From positions 62,001 through 126,000 of the forward strand of contig NZ_RRZK01000017.1 in assembly GCF_004348895.1 (NCBI RefSeq): a DNA stretch of 64,000 nucleotides. The letters are read 5' to 3'. The position numbers and the translations under genes are program-made. Under the pieces are notes generated by a model. The model was not told where the DNA came from and ran no database searches. It saw only the letters and a list, made by a program, of their open reading frames with translations. The DNA comes from Pseudomonas vancouverensis (GTDB taxonomy: Bacteria; Pseudomonadota; Gammaproteobacteria; Pseudomonadales; Pseudomonadaceae). Below are positions 57,400-64,000 of the stretch, piece by piece (within the stretch, counting starts at the first letter, position 1; each line of letters begins with the position of its first letter).

Positions 57400-58339
57400 G
57401 GTCAGCTTGCTCCCTGTTGTTCAGTTGGATGCTCACGACAGCCAGCGGTCGCTGTTTGGTATTTTCATAGGCTCGCCAGGCGTAGGTGCCGACGAGGCCA
57501 AGGCCTAGAAGATTCAGGGTGCCCAACAGCAACACTACGACCATGGTCGCGGCGTACCCAGGCACGGCAATCGTGCCGTGAATTCTTGCAATGATCACCA
57601 ACAAGCCTATGGCCGCGGACATCAATGAGCCTATGGCGCCCATTTTGATCAGCAGGCGAATTGGGTAGTCGGTGAACGCGAAGACGCTGTCCATCATGTA
57701 TTCCAGCTTCTTCTTGAATGTCCAGGCTGATTTTCCTTCCTGGCGAATCTGGCGATCATAGTCGACAAACTTTCTGCGGAAGCCGAGCCAGAAAATCAGG
57801 GCGATCAATGATGATCTGGACTCTTCCAGCTTCAGCAGTTGCTCCTTGAAGGCATTGTTGCAGCCGAAGATGTCAACGCCACCCTTGGGCATGTCATGGA
57901 CAACCAGTTTCCTGTAGAGGCCCCAGAACATAGTAGAAGCCAATCGGCTGAAGAGGGGGTCCTTGCGAGCGTTGCGTGTCCCGATGGCGACATCGCATTC
58001 ATCATTGGCCAGTGAGCGGAAGAAGCTGATCAGCAGTTCCGGAGGCTCCTGCAAGTCAGCTGCCATGACCCCGAAGTAATCGCCATTTGCGGCCATCAAT
58101 CCCGTTCGAATCGCCGGGAATGAGCCAAAGTTTCTCGAGTGAGCGATCAACTGGGCGGCGAACGGCAGGTTTGCCAGTTCTTTCTTGATCAACGCAAAAG
58201 ATGCATCGGGGCTCCCGTCAACGACAAACACTGCTTCCACTTCATTATTCAAACTCTCGTTGATTCCACTGATGGCTTGAATCAAACGAGGGATGGATTC
58301 AGCGTTTTTATAAACGGGGACGATGATCGAGTACTTCAT
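57392..58339 (-). CDS. gtrB: GtrB-type undecaprenyl-phosphate glycosyltransferase
   Basis: A 315-residue GT2 enzyme from ATG 58339, in an ATGA overlap with the upstream gene; ATG 58348 adds three residues. The GT-A domain has [22 protein letters not shown] and the metal motif [12 protein letters not shown] near residue 93. Two C-terminal membrane helices (about 230-290) anchor it as in GtrB/DPM1. It should load a nucleotide sugar onto undecaprenyl phosphate on the cytosolic face, feeding GtrA. Given its operon, the sugar is probably the 3-acetamido-3,6-dideoxyhexose rather than glucose. Confidence 0.92.
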   Translation of the reverse strand: MKYSIIVPVYKNAESIPRLIQAISGINESLNNEVEAVFVVDGSPDASFALIKKELANLPFAAQLIAHSRNFGSFPAIRTGLMAANGDYFGVMAADLQEPPELLISFFRSLANDECDVAIGTRNARKDPLFSRLASTMFWGLYRKLVVHDMPKGGVDIFGCNNAFKEQLLKLEESRSSLIALIFWLGFRRKFVDYDRQIRQEGKSAWTFKKKLEYMMDSVFAFTDYPIRLLIKMGAIGSLMSAAIGLLVIIARIHGTIAVPGYAATMVVVLLLGTLNLLGLGLVGTYAWRAYENTKQRPLAVVSIQLNNREQADHV

Positions 58340-59439
58340 GCAGCCCATCCATTCACGGCCTGGATCACTGCGCTGACCTGGTCTTCAGACATCTCCGGAT
58401 AGCAGGGCAGAGTCAGTATTTCTTTTGCCAGGTGTTCGGTGTTTGCCAGGTGAATGTCGGCGTAGGTGTTGCCGAAGACAGGTTGCTTGTAGTCAGGAAT
58501 CGGGTAGTGAACTTCGGACGCGATTTGTTGTGCACGCAGGTGCTGTTGCAGAGAGTCACGTTTGACGCTCTTGAGCACATAAAGGTGAGCAACCCAGGCA
58601 TCGCTATTGCCTTGTGGATGTTCGATGTCGGGTTGATTGATCTCGTTGCGGTAGCGCTCAGCGATCTGATGGCGACGCGCGTTGCCCTCATCAAGGTGGG
58701 GTAGGAACTCAGAGAGGATAGCGGCCTGCATTTCATCCAGGCGACTGTTTCTGGCGCCGTCCAGCTCTACGCAATATTTCGAAGACCAGCCGTACTGACG
58801 CAGCTGTGCCACTTGCTGTGCAATGGCAGCGGAGTTGGTGACGACAGCACCACCGTCACCCAGCGCGCCGAGGTTTTTTGTCGGGTAGAAGCTGAAGCTG
58901 GCAGCATCACCAAAGGTCCCCACTCGTTTCCCATGCATCCGCGCCCCGTGAGCCTGCGCGCAGTCCTCCAGCAAAGGGATGCCGTTGTCAGCGCAGAAAT
59001 GGGCAATTTCCTGGATTTCAGGGATCGCTAAACCATAAAGGTGGGTGACGACGACGACTTTGGCGCCAGCCTCAACGACACGTTTGACTTCTGCAAGCGT
59101 CACCACTTGAGTAACAGGGTCGATATCCATGAAAGCAGGAGTTGCGCCGATGGCCAGCACCGAGGTGGTGGTATACATGCCGGCGTTGGCGATGGTTGCA
59201 ACAAGATCGCCTTTTTTGACACCCAGTGCTTTCAAGGCCAATTCGATTGCGTCGGTTCCATTGGCAACGGTGATGCAGTGTTCAGCACCCAGGTATTGGG
59301 CAAAAGAGGCTTCAAAGCGCTTTACTTCAGGGCCCAGGACGACCCACCCGCTGGAGACCACGCGCTGAATGGATGCGTCGATCTGATCCCGGAATTTTGC
59401 AATTTTTGCGCTGAGATTATTGATTTGCTGCATCGACAT
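58336..59439 (-). CDS. FdtB-like sugar-3-aminotransferase (DegT/DnrJ/EryC1)
   Basis: A 367-residue PLP aminotransferase. The PLP lysine is in SFYPTKNLGALGDGG near residue 185, typical of the FdtB/QdtB/DesV branch acting on 3-keto sugars, unlike the SFFGNKTITTGEGG of the perosamine synthase at 39.6 kb. LLEDCAQAHGA is near 158. It should aminate dTDP-3-keto-6-deoxyhexose made by the FdtD-like isomerase. It is the first gene of the minus-strand operon and divergent from the wbpV-like gene; the promoter must lie in 59440-59733. Confidence 0.9.
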   Translation of the reverse strand: MSMQQINNLSAKIAKFRDQIDASIQRVVSSGWVVLGPEVKRFEASFAQYLGAEHCITVANGTDAIELALKALGVKKGDLVATIANAGMYTTTSVLAIGATPAFMDIDPVTQVVTLAEVKRVVEAGAKVVVVTHLYGLAIPEIQEIAHFCADNGIPLLEDCAQAHGARMHGKRVGTFGDAASFSFYPTKNLGALGDGGAVVTNSAAIAQQVAQLRQYGWSSKYCVELDGARNSRLDEMQAAILSEFLPHLDEGNARRHQIAERYRNEINQPDIEHPQGNSDAWVAHLYVLKSVKRDSLQQHLRAQQIASEVHYPIPDYKQPVFGNTYADIHLANTEHLAKEILTLPCYPEMSEDQVSAVIQAVNGWAA

Positions 59440-59733
59440 GCTCCCTACGAGGCCTGGCTCACTGGATTGTGCTGTGTTGCATTGAACCAGGGGCGCGATA
59501 CGTCCAGTCTTCGCGAGGTGCCCCGATTCTGCAGTTGAGCTTTGTGGTCAAAATTGGAGGGATTCTATCCCGCTCTGCCATCTGCTCCAACTGGCCGAGG
59601 CTAAATCGTTTCGAGGTGTGAATCAAAGAGGGCTGCGTAGCTTTGACCAGGAGGGGGAGGAGCAAAAAACGACGTCAATAGACCACCCATCGTGATAGAT
59701 TATTCCATTGCTATCTATTGTCGATCGGTTGAG
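59440..59733. other. Divergent intergenic region
   Basis: A 294-base gap between the minus-strand fdtB-like operon and the plus-strand wbpV-like gene. It should hold promoters for both. No gene, repeat or strong promoter match could be recognised. Confidence 0.45.
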
Positions 59734-60702
59734 ATGTCAAAAAAAATACTTGTCACCGGCGCCGGAGGCTTTCTCGGAAATGCGCTGGTGTTGCATCTCT
59801 CCAAGATTCCAGGCGCTTCGATTGTTACTCCGCTCAGAAAAGACAATAGCAACCTGCCCGACTCCGTTAAAAAGACCCGTATAACAAACATTGATGGGAC
59901 AACTGACTGGGCCGAGTCTCTTGCCGGTGTCGATGTGATCGTGCATTCCGCCGGTCGCGTACACATCATGCACGAGGATTCGGTGCAATCACTGCAAAAA
60001 TTCAGATCGGTCAATGTTGAGGGGACACTTAACCTTGCACGGCAAGCCATTGACGCAGGGGTTGAACGATTTATCTTTATCAGTTCGATCAAGGTCAATG
60101 GCGAAAGTACTTTAGAAGGCGCGGCTTTCTCGGCGGAAGACCCTCCACGCCCTGTTGATCCCTATGGCATTTCCAAGTACGAAGCTGAACAGAAACTTCT
60201 GGAACTTTCCCGCGCCGGGCTCATTGATGTCGTTATCATCCGGCCTGTACTTATTTACGGTGCTGGAGTCGCTGCGAATTTTCAGCAGATGATGCGATGG
60301 TTGGTGAAGGGCATTCCCTTGCCTTTTGGCGCGGTGAAGAATTTTCGCAGTCTTGTCTCCCTGGAAAACATCATTGATCTGATCAGTGTGTGTATTGAAC
60401 ACCCTCGTGCCTCTAACCAGATTTTTTTGGTGAGTGATGGCGAGGATGTTTCAACGACACAGCTGATGCGTCGCCTTCTCGTTTTTCTGGGGGCGAGAAC
60501 CTGGCTCGTCCCGGTTCCTGCCGGATTGCTGGTTTTCCTGGCGGGGTTGCTTGGACGCGGCGCCGTGGCCCAGCGGCTGTTCGGGTCATTGCAGGTCGAT
60601 ATCACAAAAAACCGGGAGTTACTGGGCTGGCGTCCGCCCAATAGCCTAGACGATGGACTGAAACGGACCGCGCAGCATTTTCTGGAGTTTCACAAGCGAT
60701 GA
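59734..60702 (+). CDS. wbpV: WbpV-like NAD-dependent sugar 4-reductase/epimerase
   Basis: A 322-residue extended SDR from ATG 59734; 14 further upstream codons from GTG 59692 look like leader. The NAD loop is ILVTGAGGFLGNAL, followed by SSIKVNGE near 112 and the catalytic YGISKYEAE near 140. WbpV of P. aeruginosa O6 reduces the 4-keto sugar formed by WbpM to UDP-N-acetylquinovosamine; here wbpL and wbpM-like genes follow, which supports the same role. A 4-epimerase role is the alternative. It overlaps wbpL by ATGA. Confidence 0.86.
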   Translation: MSKKILVTGAGGFLGNALVLHLSKIPGASIVTPLRKDNSNLPDSVKKTRITNIDGTTDWAESLAGVDVIVHSAGRVHIMHEDSVQSLQKFRSVNVEGTLNLARQAIDAGVERFIFISSIKVNGESTLEGAAFSAEDPPRPVDPYGISKYEAEQKLLELSRAGLIDVVIIRPVLIYGAGVAANFQQMMRWLVKGIPLPFGAVKNFRSLVSLENIIDLISVCIEHPRASNQIFLVSDGEDVSTTQLMRRLLVFLGARTWLVPVPAGLLVFLAGLLGRGAVAQRLFGSLQVDITKNRELLGWRPPNSLDDGLKRTAQHFLEFHKR

Positions 60703-61727
60703 GTTACGCGTGGATCATTCCCGTGGTTATTGGTGTTTCGTATTTGCTCACCGCTTCGCTGCGTAAATATGCAATTTCGCGAAGTCTGATGGATGTTCCT
60801 AATGCCCGCAGCTCCCACGTGGTTGCAACGCCTCGGGGCGGTGGCGTCGCCATAGTCGTGGCTTTTATCCTCTCGATGGTATTTCTTAGCGCCACCGGGT
60901 CGATGTCTGTTACGGCTTTTTTGGCCATTGCCGGCGCTGGAGCGGTGATCGCCTTGATCGGCTTCATGGACGACCACGGCCATATCGCCGCACGTTGGCG
61001 TTTGCTGGGCCACTTTTGCGCAGCAATCTGGTTGCTGGTGTGGTTGGGGGGATTCCCTCCTGTCAGTTTGCTTGGATTGGACATCAATCTAAGCTGGGCC
61101 GGCCACCTGCTCGCTGCTGTTTACCTGGTATGGCTGCTCAATCTCTACAACTTCATGGACGGGATCGACGGCATCGCCAGCGTGGAAGCCATTTGTGCCT
61201 GCCTGGGCGCCTGTCTGCTCTACTGGATATCCGGACTGGAGAATCTGATCTGGGCGCCGTTGTTGCTTGCCGCCGCAGTGTCGGGGTTTCTGTACTGGAA
61301 TTTTCCGCCCGCACGAATTTTCATGGGGGATGCAGGCAGTGGTTTCCTAGGCATCGTCCTGGGTGGACTGTCCATCCAGGCCGCCTGGGCAAGCGCACCG
61401 ATGTTCTGGGCCTGGTTGATCCTGTTGGGCGTATTCATAGTCGATGCCACGTTTACGCTGCTACGTCGTTTGTTGCGGGGGGACAAGGTCTACGAAGCGC
61501 ATCGCAGCCATGCTTATCAATTCGCTTCGCGACGCTTTGGCAAACATTTGCCGGTGACGCTGGCTGTCGGAGCAATAAATCTGTTCTGGTTGCTGCCGAT
61601 AGCCCTGGGTGTGACCCATTTCGGGTTGGACGGGGTTCTCGGATTGATTCTGGCTTACGTACCGCTGATCATCCTCGCGATAAAGTTTCGTGCTGGTGAT
61701 CTGGAAGTTTCGACGATAAAGAACTAA
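60699..61727 (+). CDS. wbpL: WbpL-like initiating glycosyl-1-phosphate transferase
   Basis: A 342-residue protein of the MraY/WecA group with about ten membrane helices. Family motifs are GFMDDHGHIAARWRLLGHF near residue 87 (Asp pair), LYNFMDGIDGIASVEA near 149, RIFMGDAGSGFLG near 206 and HRSHAYQFASRRFG near 266. WbpL transfers QuiNAc- or FucNAc-1-P from UDP to undecaprenyl phosphate, starting O-antigen synthesis. It starts in an overlap with the wbpV-like gene. Confidence 0.93.
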   Translation: MSYAWIIPVVIGVSYLLTASLRKYAISRSLMDVPNARSSHVVATPRGGGVAIVVAFILSMVFLSATGSMSVTAFLAIAGAGAVIALIGFMDDHGHIAARWRLLGHFCAAIWLLVWLGGFPPVSLLGLDINLSWAGHLLAAVYLVWLLNLYNFMDGIDGIASVEAICACLGACLLYWISGLENLIWAPLLLAAAVSGFLYWNFPPARIFMGDAGSGFLGIVLGGLSIQAAWASAPMFWAWLILLGVFIVDATFTLLRRLLRGDKVYEAHRSHAYQFASRRFGKHLPVTLAVGAINLFWLLPIALGVTHFGLDGVLGLILAYVPLIILAIKFRAGDLEVSTIKN

Positions 61728-61835
61728 GCAGTAACTAGCGTGTCATTTAGGTTTAGAGTGATCGCCGGGCGCCCTTGATAGATTGTCACAATGAAGGGCT
61801 GCTGAAACAGGGTGGCTGAGGTGTTTGAAGAGTTT

Positions 61836-63830
61836 ATGGATAAAATCCGAGGGTACCTGGTAGGACTGCCACGACGCCGGAAAAGGTTGATTCAAGTGGC
61901 GACTGACGTCGTGCTCGTTTGGGTTGCCTTGTGGTTGGCGTTTATCGTGCGATTGGGGCTGGACGAAATGTACAACCCCTTGAAAGTGCATTTCTGGCTG
62001 TTTGTCTGTGCTCCGGTCATCGCCATACCTCTTTTCATTCGATTCGGCATGTACCGGGCGGTGATGCGTTACTTCGGTAATGATGCGCTTGTCGCCATTA
62101 TCAAGGCGGTCAGCCTCTCTTCATTGACCCTGGCGCTGGCTGTTTACTGGTACAGCAATCACGAAGCCGTCGTACCACGCTCCATCGTTTTCAATTACTG
62201 GTGGCTCAGCCTGGTCATCATTGGTGGTTTGCGCCTGTGCATGCGCCACTATTTCATGGGCGACTGGTTTGCCGGTGGTCAGCACATGCCGTTCATCAAC
62301 CGCGATGACGGTCTGACAAAAGTGGCGATTTACGGTGCCGGAGTTGCGGGTAACCAGCTGGTTGCGGCGCTTCGCATGGGCCGTGTCATGCGCCCGGTGG
62401 CCTTTATCGACGATGATTCCAGCATCGCCGATCGTGCAATCGCCGGCCTGCAGGTCTACAAGCCCAAACATATCCAACAGATGATCGATGAGACGGGTGC
62501 CAAGGAAATCCTCCTGGCCCTGCCGTCTTCGACACGAGCGCGACGCCGGGAAATTCTGTCCTTGCTGGAGCGTTTTCCGCTGCACATTCGTAGCGTTCCC
62601 AACTTCACCGATCTGGCCAGCGGTCGAGTCAAGGTTGAAGACATTCAGGAAGTGGATATCGCTGACCTGCTGGGACGTGATTCGGTACCCGCACAACCTG
62701 AGCTGCTTGAGCGTTGCGTCAAAGGCAAGGTTGTCATGGTAACGGGGGCGGGTGGGTCGATCGGATCGGAGCTTTGTCGGCAGATATTCGCGCTCGCACC
62801 CGCTGCATTGATTCTGTTCGACCATAGCGAGTTCAATCTATACAGCATCTTGTCGGAACTGGAACAGCGTGGGAGTCGGGAGTCTACTTCTGTTCAGTTG
62901 CTTCCAATCCTTGGCTCGATCCGTCACTCGCATAAGTTGCTGGATGTGATGAAAACCTGGGGTGTGGATACGGTCTACCACGCTGCGGCCTATAAACACG
63001 TGCCCATGGTTGAGCACAACATCGCCGAGGGCGTGCTGAACAATGTCATTGGCACGCTTAACACGGCCCAGGCGGCATTGCAGGCCGGGGTTGCCAATTT
63101 CGTATTGATTTCGACCGATAAAGCTGTGCGTCCCACTAATGTAATGGGCAGTACGAAGCGGCTTGCGGAACTGAGCCTGCAGGCCTTGAGTCGCGAGATA
63201 GCACCGGTCTTGTTTGGTGACAAAGCCAATGTGTCGAGAGTCAACAAGACACGGTTTACCATGGTGCGCTTTGGCAATGTCCTTGGATCTTCTGGGTCTG
63301 TGATACCGCTGTTTCACAAGCAGATAAAAGCGGGCGGCCCGCTAACGGTCACCCATCCAAAGATTACCCGCTATTTCATGACCATCCCCGAAGCTGCGCA
63401 ATTGGTGATTCAGGCGGGCTCAATGGGGCAGGGCGGTGACGTGTTTGTGCTCGATATGGGCGAGCCGGTGAAGATTGTCGAATTGGCTGAAAAAATGATT
63501 CACCTGTCCGGTTTGAGTGTTCGTTCGGAAAAGAACCTGCAGGGCGACATTTCCATCGAGTTCACAGGTTTGCGTCCTGGCGAAAAGTTGTACGAAGAAC
63601 TGTTGATTGGCGATAACGTGGCGGCCACTGATCACCCGATGATCATGAGCGCCAACGAAGACCACCTGCCCTGGGATGTCTTGAAGAGCCGTCTCAGCGA
63701 ACTGCTTGCAGCAGTCGAGCATGACGACTACTCCCGCGTCCGCCAACTCCTGCGCGAAACCGTCAGTGGCTACGCCCCCGACGGCGAAATCGTCGACTGG
63801 ATCTACCAGCAACGCCGTCTCGAGCCCTGA
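61836..63830 (+). CDS. wbpM: UDP-GlcNAc C6-dehydratase (WbpM)
   Basis: A 664-residue protein from ATG 61836 (MDKIRGYLVGLPRR); a GTG at 61812 would add eight codons. Four membrane helices occupy about 20-135, then a first Rossmann-like region (IYGAGVAGNQL near 168) and the catalytic CapD-type SDR domain with VTGAGGSIGSEL near 305, AYKHVPMVEHN near 385 and STDKAVRPTNVMGSTKR near 433. It makes UDP-2-acetamido-2,6-dideoxy-4-hexulose, substrate for the WbpV-like enzyme. WbpM marks the right end of the O-antigen locus in Pseudomonas. Confidence 0.95.
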   Translation: MDKIRGYLVGLPRRRKRLIQVATDVVLVWVALWLAFIVRLGLDEMYNPLKVHFWLFVCAPVIAIPLFIRFGMYRAVMRYFGNDALVAIIKAVSLSSLTLALAVYWYSNHEAVVPRSIVFNYWWLSLVIIGGLRLCMRHYFMGDWFAGGQHMPFINRDDGLTKVAIYGAGVAGNQLVAALRMGRVMRPVAFIDDDSSIADRAIAGLQVYKPKHIQQMIDETGAKEILLALPSSTRARRREILSLLERFPLHIRSVPNFTDLASGRVKVEDIQEVDIADLLGRDSVPAQPELLERCVKGKVVMVTGAGGSIGSELCRQIFALAPAALILFDHSEFNLYSILSELEQRGSRESTSVQLLPILGSIRHSHKLLDVMKTWGVDTVYHAAAYKHVPMVEHNIAEGVLNNVIGTLNTAQAALQAGVANFVLISTDKAVRPTNVMGSTKRLAELSLQALSREIAPVLFGDKANVSRVNKTRFTMVRFGNVLGSSGSVIPLFHKQIKAGGPLTVTHPKITRYFMTIPEAAQLVIQAGSMGQGGDVFVLDMGEPVKIVELAEKMIHLSGLSVRSEKNLQGDISIEFTGLRPGEKLYEELLIGDNVAATDHPMIMSANEDHLPWDVLKSRLSELLAAVEHDDYSRVRQLLRETVSGYAPDGEIVDWIYQQRRLEP

Positions 63831-63891
63831 TTGCTTCATATCCTGCAATAGACACATTTTTGACAGGCTCCATACATCGCCTAGGTTTGGG

Positions 63892-63917
63892 AAGCAGCTT
63901 CGGAAAAGCTGCTTTCT
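63892..63917 (+). terminator. Probable terminator after wbpM
   Basis: AAGCAGCTT (63892-63900) and AAGCTGCTT (63906-63914) form a nine-base stem with a five-base loop followed by TCTC. It lies 62 bases after the wbpM stop and 26 before the next ATG. The T tract is poor. Confidence 0.5.
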
Positions 63918-63942
63918 CAATGGATGTCATGGAGCGTCATTT

Positions 63943-64000
63943 ATGCGTACTGGCTTATTCAACTCTCTGATTTTTGCCCTGCTCACCAGCATTTCCACAA
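63943..64000 (+). CDS. Start of probable ComEA-like protein, cut by window end
   Basis: Only 19 codons are present, opening MRTGLFNSLIFALLTSI, a typical signal-peptide start with GGAGCG upstream of ATG 63943. In Pseudomonas the gene after wbpM encodes a small exported helix-hairpin-helix protein of the ComEA family, so that is the expected identity. The visible residues alone show only an export signal. Confidence 0.55.
   Translation, partial: MRTGLFNSLIFALLTSIST

Noticed and set aside
1..64000. CRISPR arrays, tRNA or rRNA genes, IS elements, prophage genes
   Set aside because: No regularly spaced repeats, cloverleaf or rRNA sequence, transposase, integrase or phage structural gene was recognised in either strand.

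Overview
The window is chromosomal DNA of a Pseudomonas, most likely of the P. fluorescens lineage. The evidence is the gene content and order (a block fumC, DUF2059, BolA, TrhO, DsbA, ABC exporter, RbdA, then GGDEF, SDR, mupP, ubiG, MTA deaminase, mtnA, gyrA, serC, pheA, hisC, tyrA-aroA, cmk, rpsA, ihfB, O-antigen genes, wbpM, comEA), the high GC codon use of the housekeeping genes, and several copies of the short palindrome beginning TGTGGGAGCGAGC that is typical of fluorescens-group REP elements. Species cannot be fixed from sequence reading alone. No rRNA, tRNA, CRISPR array, phage or IS element was seen.

Region 1 (1-13.2 kb). A class II fumarase runs off the left edge. A DUF2059 exported protein and a BolA protein come next and end at a clear terminator. 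A tight run follows: TrhO tRNA hydroxylase, a DsbA-like oxidoreductase and an ABC exporter. Tail-to-tail with the exporter, and opposing the c-di-GMP enzyme RbdA, lies a 1384-residue toxin-like protein whose last ~150 residues look like a toxin-type nucleic-acid deaminase; no immunity gene is evident. After rbdA comes a TenA/heme-oxygenase-fold protein.

Region 2 (13.2-31.9 kb). A diguanylate cyclase, an SDR, MurNAc-6-P phosphatase (mupP), ubiG and 5'-methylthioadenosine deaminase lie on the minus strand. Then mtnA, gyrA and the aromatic/serine operon serC-pheA-hisC-(tyrA-aroA fusion)-cmk, followed by rpsA, a small lipoprotein, ihfB and a LapA-domain membrane protein, lie on the plus strand. 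REP elements sit in the gaps around mupP, mtnA, gyrA and serC.

Region 3 (32-63.8 kb) is the O-antigen locus, inserted between ihfB/lapA and wbpM as in other Pseudomonas. It appears modular. (a) rmlB, rmlD and rmlA without rmlC supply dTDP-4-keto-6-deoxyglucose. (b) manC, manB, gmd, a perosamine synthase and a PglD/PerB-like N-acetyltransferase should make GDP-N-acetylperosamine. (c) wzm/wzt (short Wzt) and three cytoplasmic glycosyltransferase genes should build and export the chain. (d) An SGNH-type acyltransferase may O-acetylate it. (e) A minus-strand operon (FdtB-like aminotransferase, GtrB, FdtD-like ketoisomerase/N-acetyltransferase fusion, GtrA, three large multi-membrane proteins) looks like a self-contained system that makes a 3-amino-3,6-dideoxyhexose, loads it on a lipid, flips it and attaches it as a side group in the periplasm. 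(f) wbpV-, wbpL- and wbpM-like genes should make and transfer the initiating 2-acetamido-sugar. The part from about 40.8 to 57 kb is visibly AT-richer than its surroundings, suggesting horizontal acquisition. The window ends in the first codons of a probable comEA.
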